Below, one piece after another: positions 1-7,759 of a DNA stretch of 64,000 bases (positions are counted from its first letter, which is position 1; every line of letters starts with the position of its first letter). Both the position numbers and the translations under genes were made by a program. The DNA comes from Planctomycetota bacterium (GTDB lineage Bacteria; Planctomycetota; UBA1135; GCA-002686595): positions 62,001-126,000 of the forward strand of contig JACKHT010000006.1 in the NCBI GenBank assembly GCA_020638855.1. Direction: 5' to 3'. The notes under the pieces are model-generated. The model did not search any database and was not told the DNA's origin. It saw only the letters and a list, made by a program, of their open reading frames with translations.

Positions 1-41
1 CGCGAACGCGTCAGCCAAACCGTCAAGCTTTGGGCAGCCAT
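1..41 (-). CDS. hemD: Uroporphyrinogen-III synthase, N-terminal fragment (cut by window edge)
   Basis: Only 13 codons are inside the window. They read M-A-A-Q-S-L-T-V-W-L-T-R-S on the minus strand, which fits the first beta strand of HemD proteins (hydrophobic residues followed by T-R). The ATG shares one base with the TGA stop of hemC (TGATG), which implies translational coupling. HemD would cyclise the hydroxymethylbilane made by HemC to uroporphyrinogen III. The call rests on position directly after hemC and on this short stretch, so it is an inference. Confidence 0.5.
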   Translation of the reverse strand, partial: MAAQSLTVWLTRS

Positions 42-979
42 CACGAAGGCGCTCCCTCGCCCAGGAGTTCCGCCAGAGCCACCTGCGCGAGCGCATCGGG
101 ATCGACGCCGGTCGTGTGCGTCCAACGCGCGCGCCCGTCGCGTTCCAAGAATCCGTGCAGCGCCAGCGAAACCCCATCGGGCTGGGCTTCACACCAAGCC
201 CCGAAAGGCACTTGGCAACCGGCTTCCACCAGCGCTTGCAAGCGACGCTCTGCGTGCACCGCCCGGTGGGAGGGGGCATCGTCGAGCGGGTGCACAGCAG
301 ACCATGCCGCTTCGTCTTCGGCACGGATCTGCAAGGCCAGGGCCCCCTGCGAAGCGGCGGGTACAAAGCGAGTGGGGTCGAGGTCGACTTCCACGAATTC
401 GCGCCGGCTGAAGTCCGGGATCTCGCCCAGAGCCGTGGCATCATCGAGCCGCAACAAACCCGCCGTGGCTAGCAAGATCGCGTCGAAGGGCACGCCGGTC
501 AATTTGGCCAAGCGCGTGGGCACGTTGCCGCGCAACAAACCCACCTCGAGGTCGGGTCGCAGCGCACGCAGGAGCGCGACGCGCCGCGCCGAGGCCGTAC
601 CCACGCGCATTCCCTGGCGGATCGGAAGCCCGCCGGCCCCCTCGGGATCGTGCGCGTGGGCTTGCAGGATCAATCGGTCGCGCGCATCCAGGCGCTCGGG
701 CATGGCGGCGATGGCCAGCTCGCTCGGGGTGAGCGAGGGCACATCCTTAAAACTGTGCACCGCCAGATCGATGCGGCTGTCGAGCAGGGCATCCTCCAAA
801 GCGCGCACGAAGAGGCCTGCGGGACCGAGGTCGAGGAAGGGACGGGTTTGGTCGCGGTCGCCTTCGGTTTTGATCAACACGAATTCCACTTCGTGCCCGC
901 GGGCGACCAAATGGCGCGCGATGCGCCGACTCTGCGCTTGGGCAAGGTCGGAGGCTCGGGTTCCCAGGCGTAGCTTCAA
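41..979 (-). CDS. hemC: Hydroxymethylbilane synthase (porphobilinogen deaminase)
   Basis: This cytoplasmic enzyme joins four porphobilinogen units into hydroxymethylbilane in tetrapyrrole synthesis. The 312-residue length is normal. The N-terminus reads K-L-R-L-G-T-R-A-S-D-L-A, the substrate-binding part contains D-L-A-V-H-S-F-K-D-V, and the dipyrromethane-cofactor cysteine is visible in E-A-G-C-Q-V-P-F-G at about residue 255. The reading frame is open far upstream, but I chose the TTG at 979. It overlaps the hemA stop (TTGA) and has a strong AAGGAGG Shine-Dalgarno sequence about 6 nt before it, so translation is probably coupled to hemA. The gene continues into hemD with a one-base overlap. 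Confidence 0.95.
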   Translation of the reverse strand: MKLRLGTRASDLAQAQSRRIARHLVARGHEVEFVLIKTEGDRDQTRPFLDLGPAGLFVRALEDALLDSRIDLAVHSFKDVPSLTPSELAIAAMPERLDARDRLILQAHAHDPEGAGGLPIRQGMRVGTASARRVALLRALRPDLEVGLLRGNVPTRLAKLTGVPFDAILLATAGLLRLDDATALGEIPDFSRREFVEVDLDPTRFVPAASQGALALQIRAEDEAAWSAVHPLDDAPSHRAVHAERRLQALVEAGCQVPFGAWCEAQPDGVSLALHGFLERDGRARWTHTTGVDPDALAQVALAELLGEGAPS

Positions 980-2307
980 GCGGCCCCTCCTTTGGTTTGC
1001 GATTCGAGCTGGAGCGCCATGGCGCGCTCGATGTCCCGGGCCAATTCGGGTTGTGCGTGGCGCAAATACGCGTCGAGCACCGCCGGTCCGTGTTCGCGGA
1101 CGACCTCGCGCAGCCCGGTGGTGGGCAGGTGCGCCATGTGCCCCGCCCACTGCTGACTCCACTGGAGCAGGCTCGCCCGTTGGTCGTCGCGCAGATCGTG
1201 GAGTTCGGTACGGAACAACCGTTCGAGCGCCGTTTGAGCAGCCTTGTGGTAGTGGGCCTGGATCGCCTTCGCCATGGGCCCGAGGGCCTGGGCCCCGCAC
1301 AACTCGCGCAGGTGTTCGAGCGCGTCGTCGATCCCGAGCCGCGCTTCGACCGCAGAGGCTTCACGCACCTGGCTAGCGGCCTGGGCCTCGGCCAGGATGG
1401 TGTCGATCCCGAGGCGTCGCAGCCCTGCGGCCTGGGCTGCGGCCGGATCCACGTCGGGGGTGACCGCAAGGTCGACCACCAAGGTACTCGGATTCCGGAT
1501 CCCGAGAGCGCGCAGCGTGGAGCCTTCGAGCACCGGACCGGGAGCCCCCGTGGCGCTGACCAGAGCGGCCAATGCCGGCGGCGCTTGGCGGAAGTCGTCC
1601 AACGCGAGACTCGTGCCCGACGCTCCGCTGCGCGCCAGGGCCTGCTGGGCGCGGACCGGATCACGATTGATCCACACCACCGGAATGCGCGCTGCGGCAA
1701 GATCCACCGCGCAGCGCTCGGTCATCGGGGAAACCCCCAGCAAGCCAACGGGCCATGGCTGGCGTGCCTGCTCGCAGCGGAGATGTCGCAGCACGATCTG
1801 CGCCAGCGAGGTTTGGCCTTGGTCGATGCCGGTCGAGAGCCGCAGCTTGCGCGCTGTGCGCAGGGCTTCGTCGGCCAACCAGCCGAGCATGCCGCCCGCC
1901 AGATCGAGGTCGCGCGACAGGGCCAACGCCGAACGGAACTGGCCCAGGATCTCGGTCTCCCCCACTTGGGCGGAATCCAAACCGGTGACCACCATCAACA
2001 GGTGCTCGGCCGCCCCTTCCCCGTGCCAAACCCGCAGCCATCGCTCGGCTTCGCCCGGGGTGCTCGGACGGCCAACCCAGGCCTCGAACAGCGCCCGACG
2101 GATGCTGGCCAAATCCATCGGCGCGTGCGAGCGCAGCACCAGTTCGACCCGACTGCAGGTGGCGAGGTACAAGAGTTCGTCCACCCCGAAGCGCTCGGAC
2201 CATTCCAGCAACCGAGGAGCGCGTTGCTCCGGCGGTACCGTACAGCGGGCGACCCAGGCGGAATCCGCATGGCGCCACGAGAGGCCAATGACTGCGAGCC
2301 GATCCAT
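976..2307 (-). CDS. hemA: Glutamyl-tRNA reductase
   Basis: HemA reduces glutamyl-tRNA to glutamate-1-semialdehyde, the first committed step of C5-pathway haem synthesis. The protein has 443 residues, near the usual 420-450. The catalytic cysteine lies in L-A-T-C-S-R-V-E at residue 51; most family members have Asn where Ser follows the Cys. The V-G-E-T-E-I-L-G-Q segment of the catalytic domain is clear. The NADPH-binding loop is odd: G-L-L-G-V-S-P-M-T replaces the usual G-x-G-x-x-G. Two ATGs are possible (2328 and 2307). I prefer 2307 because a TATCAC hexamer ends exactly 6 nt before it and no Shine-Dalgarno is present, which suggests a leaderless start. The stop overlaps the hemC start. Confidence 0.92.
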   Translation of the reverse strand: MDRLAVIGLSWRHADSAWVARCTVPPEQRAPRLLEWSERFGVDELLYLATCSRVELVLRSHAPMDLASIRRALFEAWVGRPSTPGEAERWLRVWHGEGAAEHLLMVVTGLDSAQVGETEILGQFRSALALSRDLDLAGGMLGWLADEALRTARKLRLSTGIDQGQTSLAQIVLRHLRCEQARQPWPVGLLGVSPMTERCAVDLAAARIPVVWINRDPVRAQQALARSGASGTSLALDDFRQAPPALAALVSATGAPGPVLEGSTLRALGIRNPSTLVVDLAVTPDVDPAAAQAAGLRRLGIDTILAEAQAASQVREASAVEARLGIDDALEHLRELCGAQALGPMAKAIQAHYHKAAQTALERLFRTELHDLRDDQRASLLQWSQQWAGHMAHLPTTGLREVVREHGPAVLDAYLRHAQPELARDIERAMALQLESQTKGGAA

Positions 2308-2361
2308 AGGCGGGTGATAGCCAAGCATCGACCGCGCCGTGTCACAGCCGTGTCACAGCGC

Positions 2362-3366
2362 CTATTTTTTGGCGGCGATGGCCTCTGCTGGGCGGATCGC
2401 GACCCGATTCGGGTCCAGAATGGCTCGGATCAGGCTTGGATGATCGGCGAGGGCGGGAACCGCGATCATTTCGCGACCGCCGGCCGCTTGGAAGGTGGCC
2501 AAGCCCTCGACGGCGATCTCTTCCAGGGTCTCGAGGCCATCGGTCAAGAATCCCGGCATGCAAACCAGGAGCCGTTCGATGCCTTCTTGCCCCAGCTCCG
2601 CCAAGCGCTTGCTGGTGGCGGGCCCGACCCACTTCGCGGGGCCGAAGACCGATTGGTACGCCAAGCTGGCGTGGGTTGGATCCCAATCGAGCCGCTGTAG
2701 GAGCGCCTCGTACGTGGCTTCGCAGTCGCGGGTGTAACGCCGCCCTTCACGTCGATCGACCCCGGCCGGAATGCTGTGGAACGAAACCAAGAGGTGCTCG
2801 GCGCGCCCGCCCGAAAACTGGCTTTGGCTGGCGAGGATGCGGTCGGCCAGGGCCTCCACGTAGTCCCCATGGGTCGGATCCAAGGGGCGAAGCTCGAGAC
2901 GGTCGCTGGCGCCGAGCCTGTGGGCGACTGCCCGCGCCTCCGCATCGGCCGACCCCGAAGACGAGGCGGTGCGTTGGGGAAACAAGCTGGTGAACACCAC
3001 GCGCTCGGCCCGTTGGAACGCCCGCTCGAGACGCTCCGCGATGTTCGGCGCGCCGTAGCGATAGGCACTGGAAACCCAAGTGCCCTCGGGCGCGGCCGCC
3101 TGCAGCGCGGCCGCCAACGACTCGGTTTGGACTCTGAGCGGGGATCCACCCGGCTGCCAAATGCTGGCGTACAGCTTGGCGATGCGCACGGGGCGCTTGC
3201 GCAGGATCACCCCGTTGAGCAGCGGGATCCAGAACCAGCGCGGGTACTCAACCACCATGGGGTCGCCCAGGAATTCGCGCAGGAACGCACGCACCCCTTG
3301 CTCGCTGGCTTCGGCAGGCGTGCCCAGGTTGGCAATGACGTACTCCAGCGGCGCGCGTTCGGGCAT
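2362..3366 (-). CDS. hemH: Ferrochelatase
   Basis: HemH inserts ferrous iron into a porphyrin as the last step of haem synthesis. The 334-residue protein begins with the family signature A-N-L-G-T-P and R-E-F-L-G-D-P. The catalytic histidine sits in V-S-F-H-S-I-P (His197), and the C-terminal half shows Q-S-V-F-G-P-A-K-W and the acidic segment D-G-L-E-T-L-E-E. In many relatives the last motif is D-C-L-E-T; the Cys-to-Gly change does not touch the proposed catalytic residues. It is first in the hemH-hemA-hemC-hemD cluster, about 55 bp before hemA. Whether the family activity is protoporphyrin or coproporphyrin ferrochelation cannot be told from this sequence. Confidence 0.95.
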   Translation of the reverse strand: MPERAPLEYVIANLGTPAEASEQGVRAFLREFLGDPMVVEYPRWFWIPLLNGVILRKRPVRIAKLYASIWQPGGSPLRVQTESLAAALQAAAPEGTWVSSAYRYGAPNIAERLERAFQRAERVVFTSLFPQRTASSSGSADAEARAVAHRLGASDRLELRPLDPTHGDYVEALADRILASQSQFSGGRAEHLLVSFHSIPAGVDRREGRRYTRDCEATYEALLQRLDWDPTHASLAYQSVFGPAKWVGPATSKRLAELGQEGIERLLVCMPGFLTDGLETLEEIAVEGLATFQAAGGREMIAVPALADHPSLIRAILDPNRVAIRPAEAIAAKK

Positions 3367-3382
3367 GGGGGGATCCTAAAAC

Positions 3383-3421
3383 ACAAAGGCCCGCCTCCCC
3401 AATGGGGAAGCGGGCCTTTGT
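3383..3421 (-). terminator. Intrinsic terminator after the 3440-4537 gene
   Basis: A near-perfect hairpin has arms ACAAAGGCCCGC and GCGGGCCTTTGT, extended by TCCCC/GGGGA around a short loop. On the minus strand it follows the stop of the secreted-protein gene and precedes hemH, so it should insulate the haem operon. The palindromic ends give A/T-rich flanks on both strands. Confidence 0.8.
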
Positions 3422-3439
3422 TTGCCGGGCGCAGCCGGA

Positions 3440-4537
3440 CTAGAAGGTCACGGACAAGCCGTTCGACAGGTTCGAGGTGCCCGCACCAGCGGCACCGTCG
3501 CGGTACCACATTTGGAAGTGCCAGGTCTCGCCCGCCATGATGGTGGTCGCGCCGGACAGCGGGATGGCCAACGGAACGTCGTAGCCGGTTCCGGTGGTCG
3601 AGGTGCTGACCAGGTTTTGCATCACGCCGCTCGCGTCGAATTGTCCGACCGAGTTCAGGTCGCCGCCGCCGATGTTGTAGCGACCGAAGCTGTTGCCGCC
3701 GGTGACCGACAAGCAAAGCAGGCCGTTGCTGACCGCCAGGGGCGCAGCGGTTTCAGCCGCGGTGCCGATCAGGAAGTAGCCGAACTCCGCGTTCGGGCCG
3801 CCGGTGGCCTCCAGGTGCAGGTCGCTGCCGACGCCACTACCGAAGGCGCCCGTCATGTTCACCGGGAAACCGGTGGAGTTGTTGTTGGCCGGATCGCAGA
3901 AGGAAACGATGTTGACCGGGCCGGCGCACGCGTTGGCCGCACCGGGGGTGTCTTGGCCACCGACGACGTCGAACTGGCCAATCTCCCAACCCGCCGAGCA
4001 AAGGAACACGTGTCCGGGAACGAAGGTGCCATCGGGACCCACGACGGTGGTGCTGTAGATCATCTCGCTGGCGGCGGTTCCCATCAGCGCAACGCTGTCG
4101 ACGACCGCAGTCCACGGGGTGACGTCCAGGATGCCGTCATCGTCGGTGTCCAGGTCGTCGGCGTTGGCGCCGGTGAAGCCGGAAACCAGCAAGTGGGTGA
4201 CGTTGTCGCTGTTTTCGAAGTTGAGCGCGGTGCCGGCAACGGTGTAGTCGGGAGTGCCCAAGGTGAAGGTGGACTCCGCGCAGACGAAGAAACCAGAGGC
4301 CGGGATCGTTTGACCGGTCAGGTCGATGACGCACTCGATGGTACCCGAGGCGCCCGAACCGTCACCGATCACGATGTAGGTCAGGCCGGTGAGGTCGGTG
4401 CCCGGGGCGCCGAGCAGCTCGAAGTACTCGTCGTTGTCCGTACCGGCCTGGTCGACGCGGAATTCGTTGATGGTGGCTTGCGCCGAAGCGGCGGCGACCA
4501 GGGCGAGCCCGGTCAGGGGGAGAAGGATTGCTTTCAT
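3440..4537 (-). CDS. Secreted lamin-tail-like protein with shared C-terminal domain (copy 1)
   Basis: The 365-residue protein starts with a classic signal peptide ending A-A-A-S-A-Q. The first 190 or so residues resemble a lamin-tail (LTD-type) beta domain: I-N-E-F-R-V-D near the start, then Y-F-E-L-L-G and a later G-F-F-V-C. Residues 213-365 are the 153-residue domain also found at 21511, 32303 and 55322. It has N-S-T-G, F-G-Y-F-L-I-G-T, F-G-R-Y-N, G-E-T-W-H-F-Q and a final T-F, with two conserved cysteines (F-C at its start, L-C in the middle). I chose the ATG at 4537 because it opens the signal peptide; the longer frame adds 22 unlikely residues. No Shine-Dalgarno is visible. Function is unknown; the shared tail may serve surface display or secretion. 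Confidence 0.85.
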   Translation of the reverse strand: MKAILLPLTGLALVAAASAQATINEFRVDQAGTDNDEYFELLGAPGTDLTGLTYIVIGDGSGASGTIECVIDLTGQTIPASGFFVCAESTFTLGTPDYTVAGTALNFENSDNVTHLLVSGFTGANADDLDTDDDGILDVTPWTAVVDSVALMGTAASEMIYSTTVVGPDGTFVPGHVFLCSAGWEIGQFDVVGGQDTPGAANACAGPVNIVSFCDPANNNSTGFPVNMTGAFGSGVGSDLHLEATGGPNAEFGYFLIGTAAETAAPLAVSNGLLCLSVTGGNSFGRYNIGGGDLNSVGQFDASGVMQNLVSTSTTGTGYDVPLAIPLSGATTIMAGETWHFQMWYRDGAAGAGTSNLSNGLSVTF

Positions 4538-4858
4538 TGCGGAGATGGAGAGGAGATGGTGGTTGGTTAGGAGAGGTTCGCCAGCCCAGGGGCGTGTGCC
4601 CAAGCGGCTTTTGCGGCAGGGATAATAAGGACTGAGGATAAAGGGCGATTGCCCCGCTCTTAAGAAATGGGCAAGAATCGGGGAGGTCCGGCCTAACCAG
4701 GTTGGGCTCCCGTCTCAGATTGGGGCAGGCCGCCTCAGCGGCACCCCATGGTGAGTCCTGGCTAGGCCGCGGGCCAATCCCGGAAGCACCCCCAGGGTCC
4801 GTCGATTCCGCAACGCCGCGGAGGGAGCCCTTCGCCTAGGGCTGTTGGATGCGGGCCC
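4538..4858. other. Intergenic region without a gene
   Basis: About 320 bp lie between the 5' end of the secreted-protein gene and the 3' end of the ABC ATPase gene. Both are on the minus strand. A TATTAT hexamer on the minus strand near 4623-4628, about 85 nt before the start at 4537, could be a -10 element. I see no coding signal, RNA gene or clear terminator. Confidence 0.5.
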
Positions 4859-5629
4859 CTAAACACTGCGCTCGACACCCAGGATCGAAAAGATCTGGTC
4901 CTTCCATTCGCGGAAGGCGGGGTCATCCGAGTCGCGTGGGCGGGGCCGGTCGACTTCCATGACCGAATGCACCACGGCCGGTCGCCGAGTCATGATCGCC
5001 ACGCGATCGGCGAGCTCAAGGGCTTCCGCCACATCGTGGGTAACCAGGATGCACGTCTTGCCCGTTTCGCGCCAGATGCGCACGATTTCGCGGCGCATTT
5101 CGATGCGCGTGAACGCGTCCAAAGCTCCAAAGGGTTCGTCGAGATACAGCACGTCGGGCTCGACGGCCAACGCCCGCGCGAATTCGACGCGCTGCTTCAT
5201 GCCGCCCGACAGCTCGGCGGGCAGGGACTTCTCGAAGCCATCGAGCCCTACCAACCGGATGTACTTCATCACGTGCTCGTGCTTGGCCTCGTAGCCCAGA
5301 CCCTGCACACCAAACCCGACGTTGTCCCACACGCTGAGCCAGGGAAAAATGCCCGTCTCCTGGAACACGAACACGCGTTTGGGATCGGGGTGCTGCACTT
5401 CCACGCCGTCGATTTGGATCGATCCTTGCGAAATGCGTTCGAAGCCCGCCATGCAGTTGAGCAGGGTCGACTTGCCGCAACCCGATGGGCCGACAATCGC
5501 GAGGAATTCGCCCTCGCGCACGCTGAGGTTCACGCCATCGAGCACCTGCACGGTTCCCTTCTTGGTGGCGAAGGATTTGTAGACGCCTTGGACGCGAATC
5601 TTTTCGCGTTGTGTGGATTCGGTGCTCAT
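4859..5629 (-). CDS. ABC importer ATPase (nitrate/sulfonate/taurine type)
   Basis: This 256-residue cytoplasmic ATPase should power the permease encoded just upstream. Walker A is G-P-S-G-C-G-K-S-T at residues 47-55, the signature is L-S-G-G-M-K-Q-R, and Walker B is V-L-Y-L-D-E-P-F-G-A-L-D, followed by the switch histidine in V-T-H-D-V. The Q-loop region F-V-F-Q-E-T-G-I-F-P-W-L is typical of the SsuB/TauB/NrtD group. The start overlaps the permease stop by four bases (ATGA), so it is the last gene of a three-gene operon. The transported substrate cannot be named from this subunit. Confidence 0.92.
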   Translation of the reverse strand: MSTESTQREKIRVQGVYKSFATKKGTVQVLDGVNLSVREGEFLAIVGPSGCGKSTLLNCMAGFERISQGSIQIDGVEVQHPDPKRVFVFQETGIFPWLSVWDNVGFGVQGLGYEAKHEHVMKYIRLVGLDGFEKSLPAELSGGMKQRVEFARALAVEPDVLYLDEPFGALDAFTRIEMRREIVRIWRETGKTCILVTHDVAEALELADRVAIMTRRPAVVHSVMEVDRPRPRDSDDPAFREWKDQIFSILGVERSV

Positions 5630-6441
5630 CGACGGGACATCCCCCTACGCGCCAGGGCTTGGGATTCGAGGCTGCTCATGGCCAGGTCCAAACCCAAACC
5701 CACCAAACCGATCACCACCATGGCGGCGGCGACATAGTCCATGCGCAGGTTGTTGCGCGAATCATTGACCTGGAAACCCAGGCCGCTGGTAACCCCCAGC
5801 ATTTCGGCAGCCACGATCACCACCCACGCGATCCCCAAAGCGAGCCGGAGCCCCGTCAGGATTTGGGGCAAAGCCGCAGGCAGGATCACGCGCCGCAGCA
5901 GTTGGACCCCGCGCACCCCGAAATTGGCCGCCGAGCGCAGGTATTTCTGCTCGATCGACTGCACTGCCGAGGTGGTCGCGGTCACGATGGGAAAGAAGCT
6001 CGCCAGGAAGATCAGGAAGATCGCGGAAGAATCCGACGCGTCAAACAGGATCCGGCCACGCAGATAAAAGTCCGAACCGCCAAAGATGACCACGGCAAAC
6101 GGAATCCACGCGATCGGCGAAATCGGGCGCAGGGTTTGGATCAAAGGATTGAGCAGGAGCGTCCCATGGCGACTCCAGCCCATCCACATCCCGAGCGGGA
6201 TGCCAACGGCGGCTGCCAAACAGAAGCCCCAAGCCACCCGGAACACGGAAGCCACGATGTTCTTCCAAAGCACCCCCGCCGTGGCCAATTCGACCAATCC
6301 CTGAAAGGTCAGCCGCGGACCGGGCACATCGGTGATGCCATTGCCCCAGGTGGCCAATTGCCAAGCGACCAAGAACCCCCCGAGCCCCAGGGCACCGAGC
6401 AGCAACCTTTGAGTCCAAGACCCCGACCCCAAAGCGCTCAC
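5626..6441 (-). CDS. ABC importer permease (TauC/SsuC type)
   Basis: The 271-residue inner-membrane protein has about six hydrophobic segments and the BPD-transport signature region S-A-A-N-F-G-V-R-G near residues 175-185, where family members carry the E-A-A-like coupling loop for the ATPase. It is followed by P-A-A-L-P-Q-I-L-T-G-L-R-L, which matches this subfamily well. The start overlaps the binding-protein stop and the stop overlaps the ATPase start, each by four bases. Such spacing means the three subunits are almost certainly co-translated and form one importer. Confidence 0.92.
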   Translation of the reverse strand: MSALGSGSWTQRLLLGALGLGGFLVAWQLATWGNGITDVPGPRLTFQGLVELATAGVLWKNIVASVFRVAWGFCLAAAVGIPLGMWMGWSRHGTLLLNPLIQTLRPISPIAWIPFAVVIFGGSDFYLRGRILFDASDSSAIFLIFLASFFPIVTATTSAVQSIEQKYLRSAANFGVRGVQLLRRVILPAALPQILTGLRLALGIAWVVIVAAEMLGVTSGLGFQVNDSRNNLRMDYVAAAMVVIGLVGLGLDLAMSSLESQALARRGMSRR

Positions 6442-7619
6442 TTCGACGCCTCCAAGGCCTCGGCCGAAAGCGGCCGCAGCGGCAAAGACCGGTGCGTGGC
6501 CTTCTCAAAGCGACCGTCGCAGTAATCATCAAACCCAAACGGATCGGCTTCGGTCACGGGGCGCTTCGAAAAGAAGCCCAGCCGTTCGGCGTAGCGCTGG
6601 ATCTCGGCGAAGTCCTCGCGGTTGAGGTCCAAGCTGGTGTACTTCACCCGATCGGGCGGCTTGGACAACACGTACTTGAGCAACTCGGGGGGCTGGCCGT
6701 AGAACAGGCCTCCGATTTGGGCCGCCTGCATGCGCGGTGAGGTTCCAAAGCCAGCGGGGATGTCGATCAGGCGTTGGGCCAAGGGCGTCTCGCTGCCCGT
6801 CAAACTCGCATGGGCTTCCCCGGGCACATACAACCCGGTCATCAACCGATCCGAGGGCCCGCGATCCATCCACTCACCCGACGCGGTGATGCCCGACACC
6901 AGCTCCTGGACCAACTCCGGCTGGGTGTCGATCAATTCCTGGGTCACGACCAACACGCACGAAATGAAGTTGGGCCAAACGTCCTTGGTGTAGTAGAGAA
7001 TGCGACCGAAGTCCCCAAGCTCGGCGCGCGCCGCATGGGGTTCGCCCACGATGTACGCCTCGAATTGCCCCGCCTTGAGCCCAGCCGGCATTTCCGGCGG
7101 GGGGAAGTCGATCAAGGTGATGTCCCCATCGCCAAAGCCGGCCTGTTCCTTCATCCGTTCGATCAGGATGCGCTGGTTCGAATAGCGGTGCGGGATGGCC
7201 ACGCGCTTCCCGCGCAGGTCGGCAAAGGTGTGGTAGGGCGAGTCCTTGCCGACGACGATGCAGGTCCCATCCCGATGGCCCAAGTGCACGATTTTGACCG
7301 GCTTGGTGCCCTCGCGCGCAAGGACCATGGCCAAAGGCGCCAAGACAAACCCGGCGTGCAAATTGCCCGCCTGCAGGTCCTCGACCATGGACGGAAAGTT
7401 CGTGTAGCGCTTCGACTCAAACAGCGTTCCCGAATCGGAATGCTCGCTGACCCAACTGGTCACCGGACACGTGAGGTGTCATGTCACGGGGAGGTGGGCC
7501 ACCGTCAAACGCGCACGGGTGCGGTCCTGGAACCAGCCGTGGTTGAGGCCCCCATGCAAGAGCGTGACTCCGCCGAGGAATAGGGCGAATGCGCAGAGAA
7601 TCCGGGTAGATAGCTTCAT
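6438..7619 (-). CDS. ABC importer substrate-binding protein with in-frame UGA (candidate selenoprotein)
   Basis: The full frame is 394 codons with one internal TGA at 7481-7479 (codon 47). The ATG at 7619 opens a signal sequence or N-terminal anchor (I-L-C-A-F-A-L-F-L-G-G). The TGA sits in H-L-P-V-T-U-H-L-T-C-P-V-T. After it the frame is intact for 346 codons, with NMT1/SsuA-type features: G-F-V-L-A-P-L-A-M, H-L-G-H-R-D-G-T, D-L-R-G-K-R-V-A-I-P. I expect Cys at the TGA in relatives, from memory of this family, so selenocysteine is the natural reading. A hairpin fitting a bacterial SECIS follows at 7462-7448. The alternative is a nonsense mutation, in which case the remaining frame would lack a signal peptide. 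A TATACT hexamer about 42 nt upstream may be the operon promoter. The substrate is unknown; a U-x-x-x-C pair could bind a metal or thiol compound. Confidence 0.8.
7448..7462 (-). promoter_or_regulatory. Candidate bacterial SECIS hairpin for the binding-protein UGA
   Basis: On the coding strand, TGACC pairs perfectly with GGTCA around the five-base loop AGTTG. Beyond a G-G mismatch, two more pairs extend the stem. Twenty-one bases separate the TGA from the loop, and G is the second loop base followed by U. This satisfies the general rule for bacterial SECIS elements (loop 16-37 nt downstream, G among the first two loop bases). A competing small stem (GACAC/GTGTC) overlaps the UGA itself. Function is inferred. 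Confidence 0.55.
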
Positions 7620-7759
7620 GAACGGGACGACGCAAGCTCCACGGCATGGGAGGCGGGCTAAGTATAGCCGGATCCTATGGCACGTGCGACTAGTTGCAAT
7701 GAAAAGCCCAGTCCGAGCCAGGCCCCACCATTCCTTGGCGAAGCCCGATCCAACTCGGA

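Noticed and set aside
997..2700. Long plus-strand open frame of 567 codons
   Set aside because: It is antisense to hemA and hemH, whose family motifs are unmistakable.
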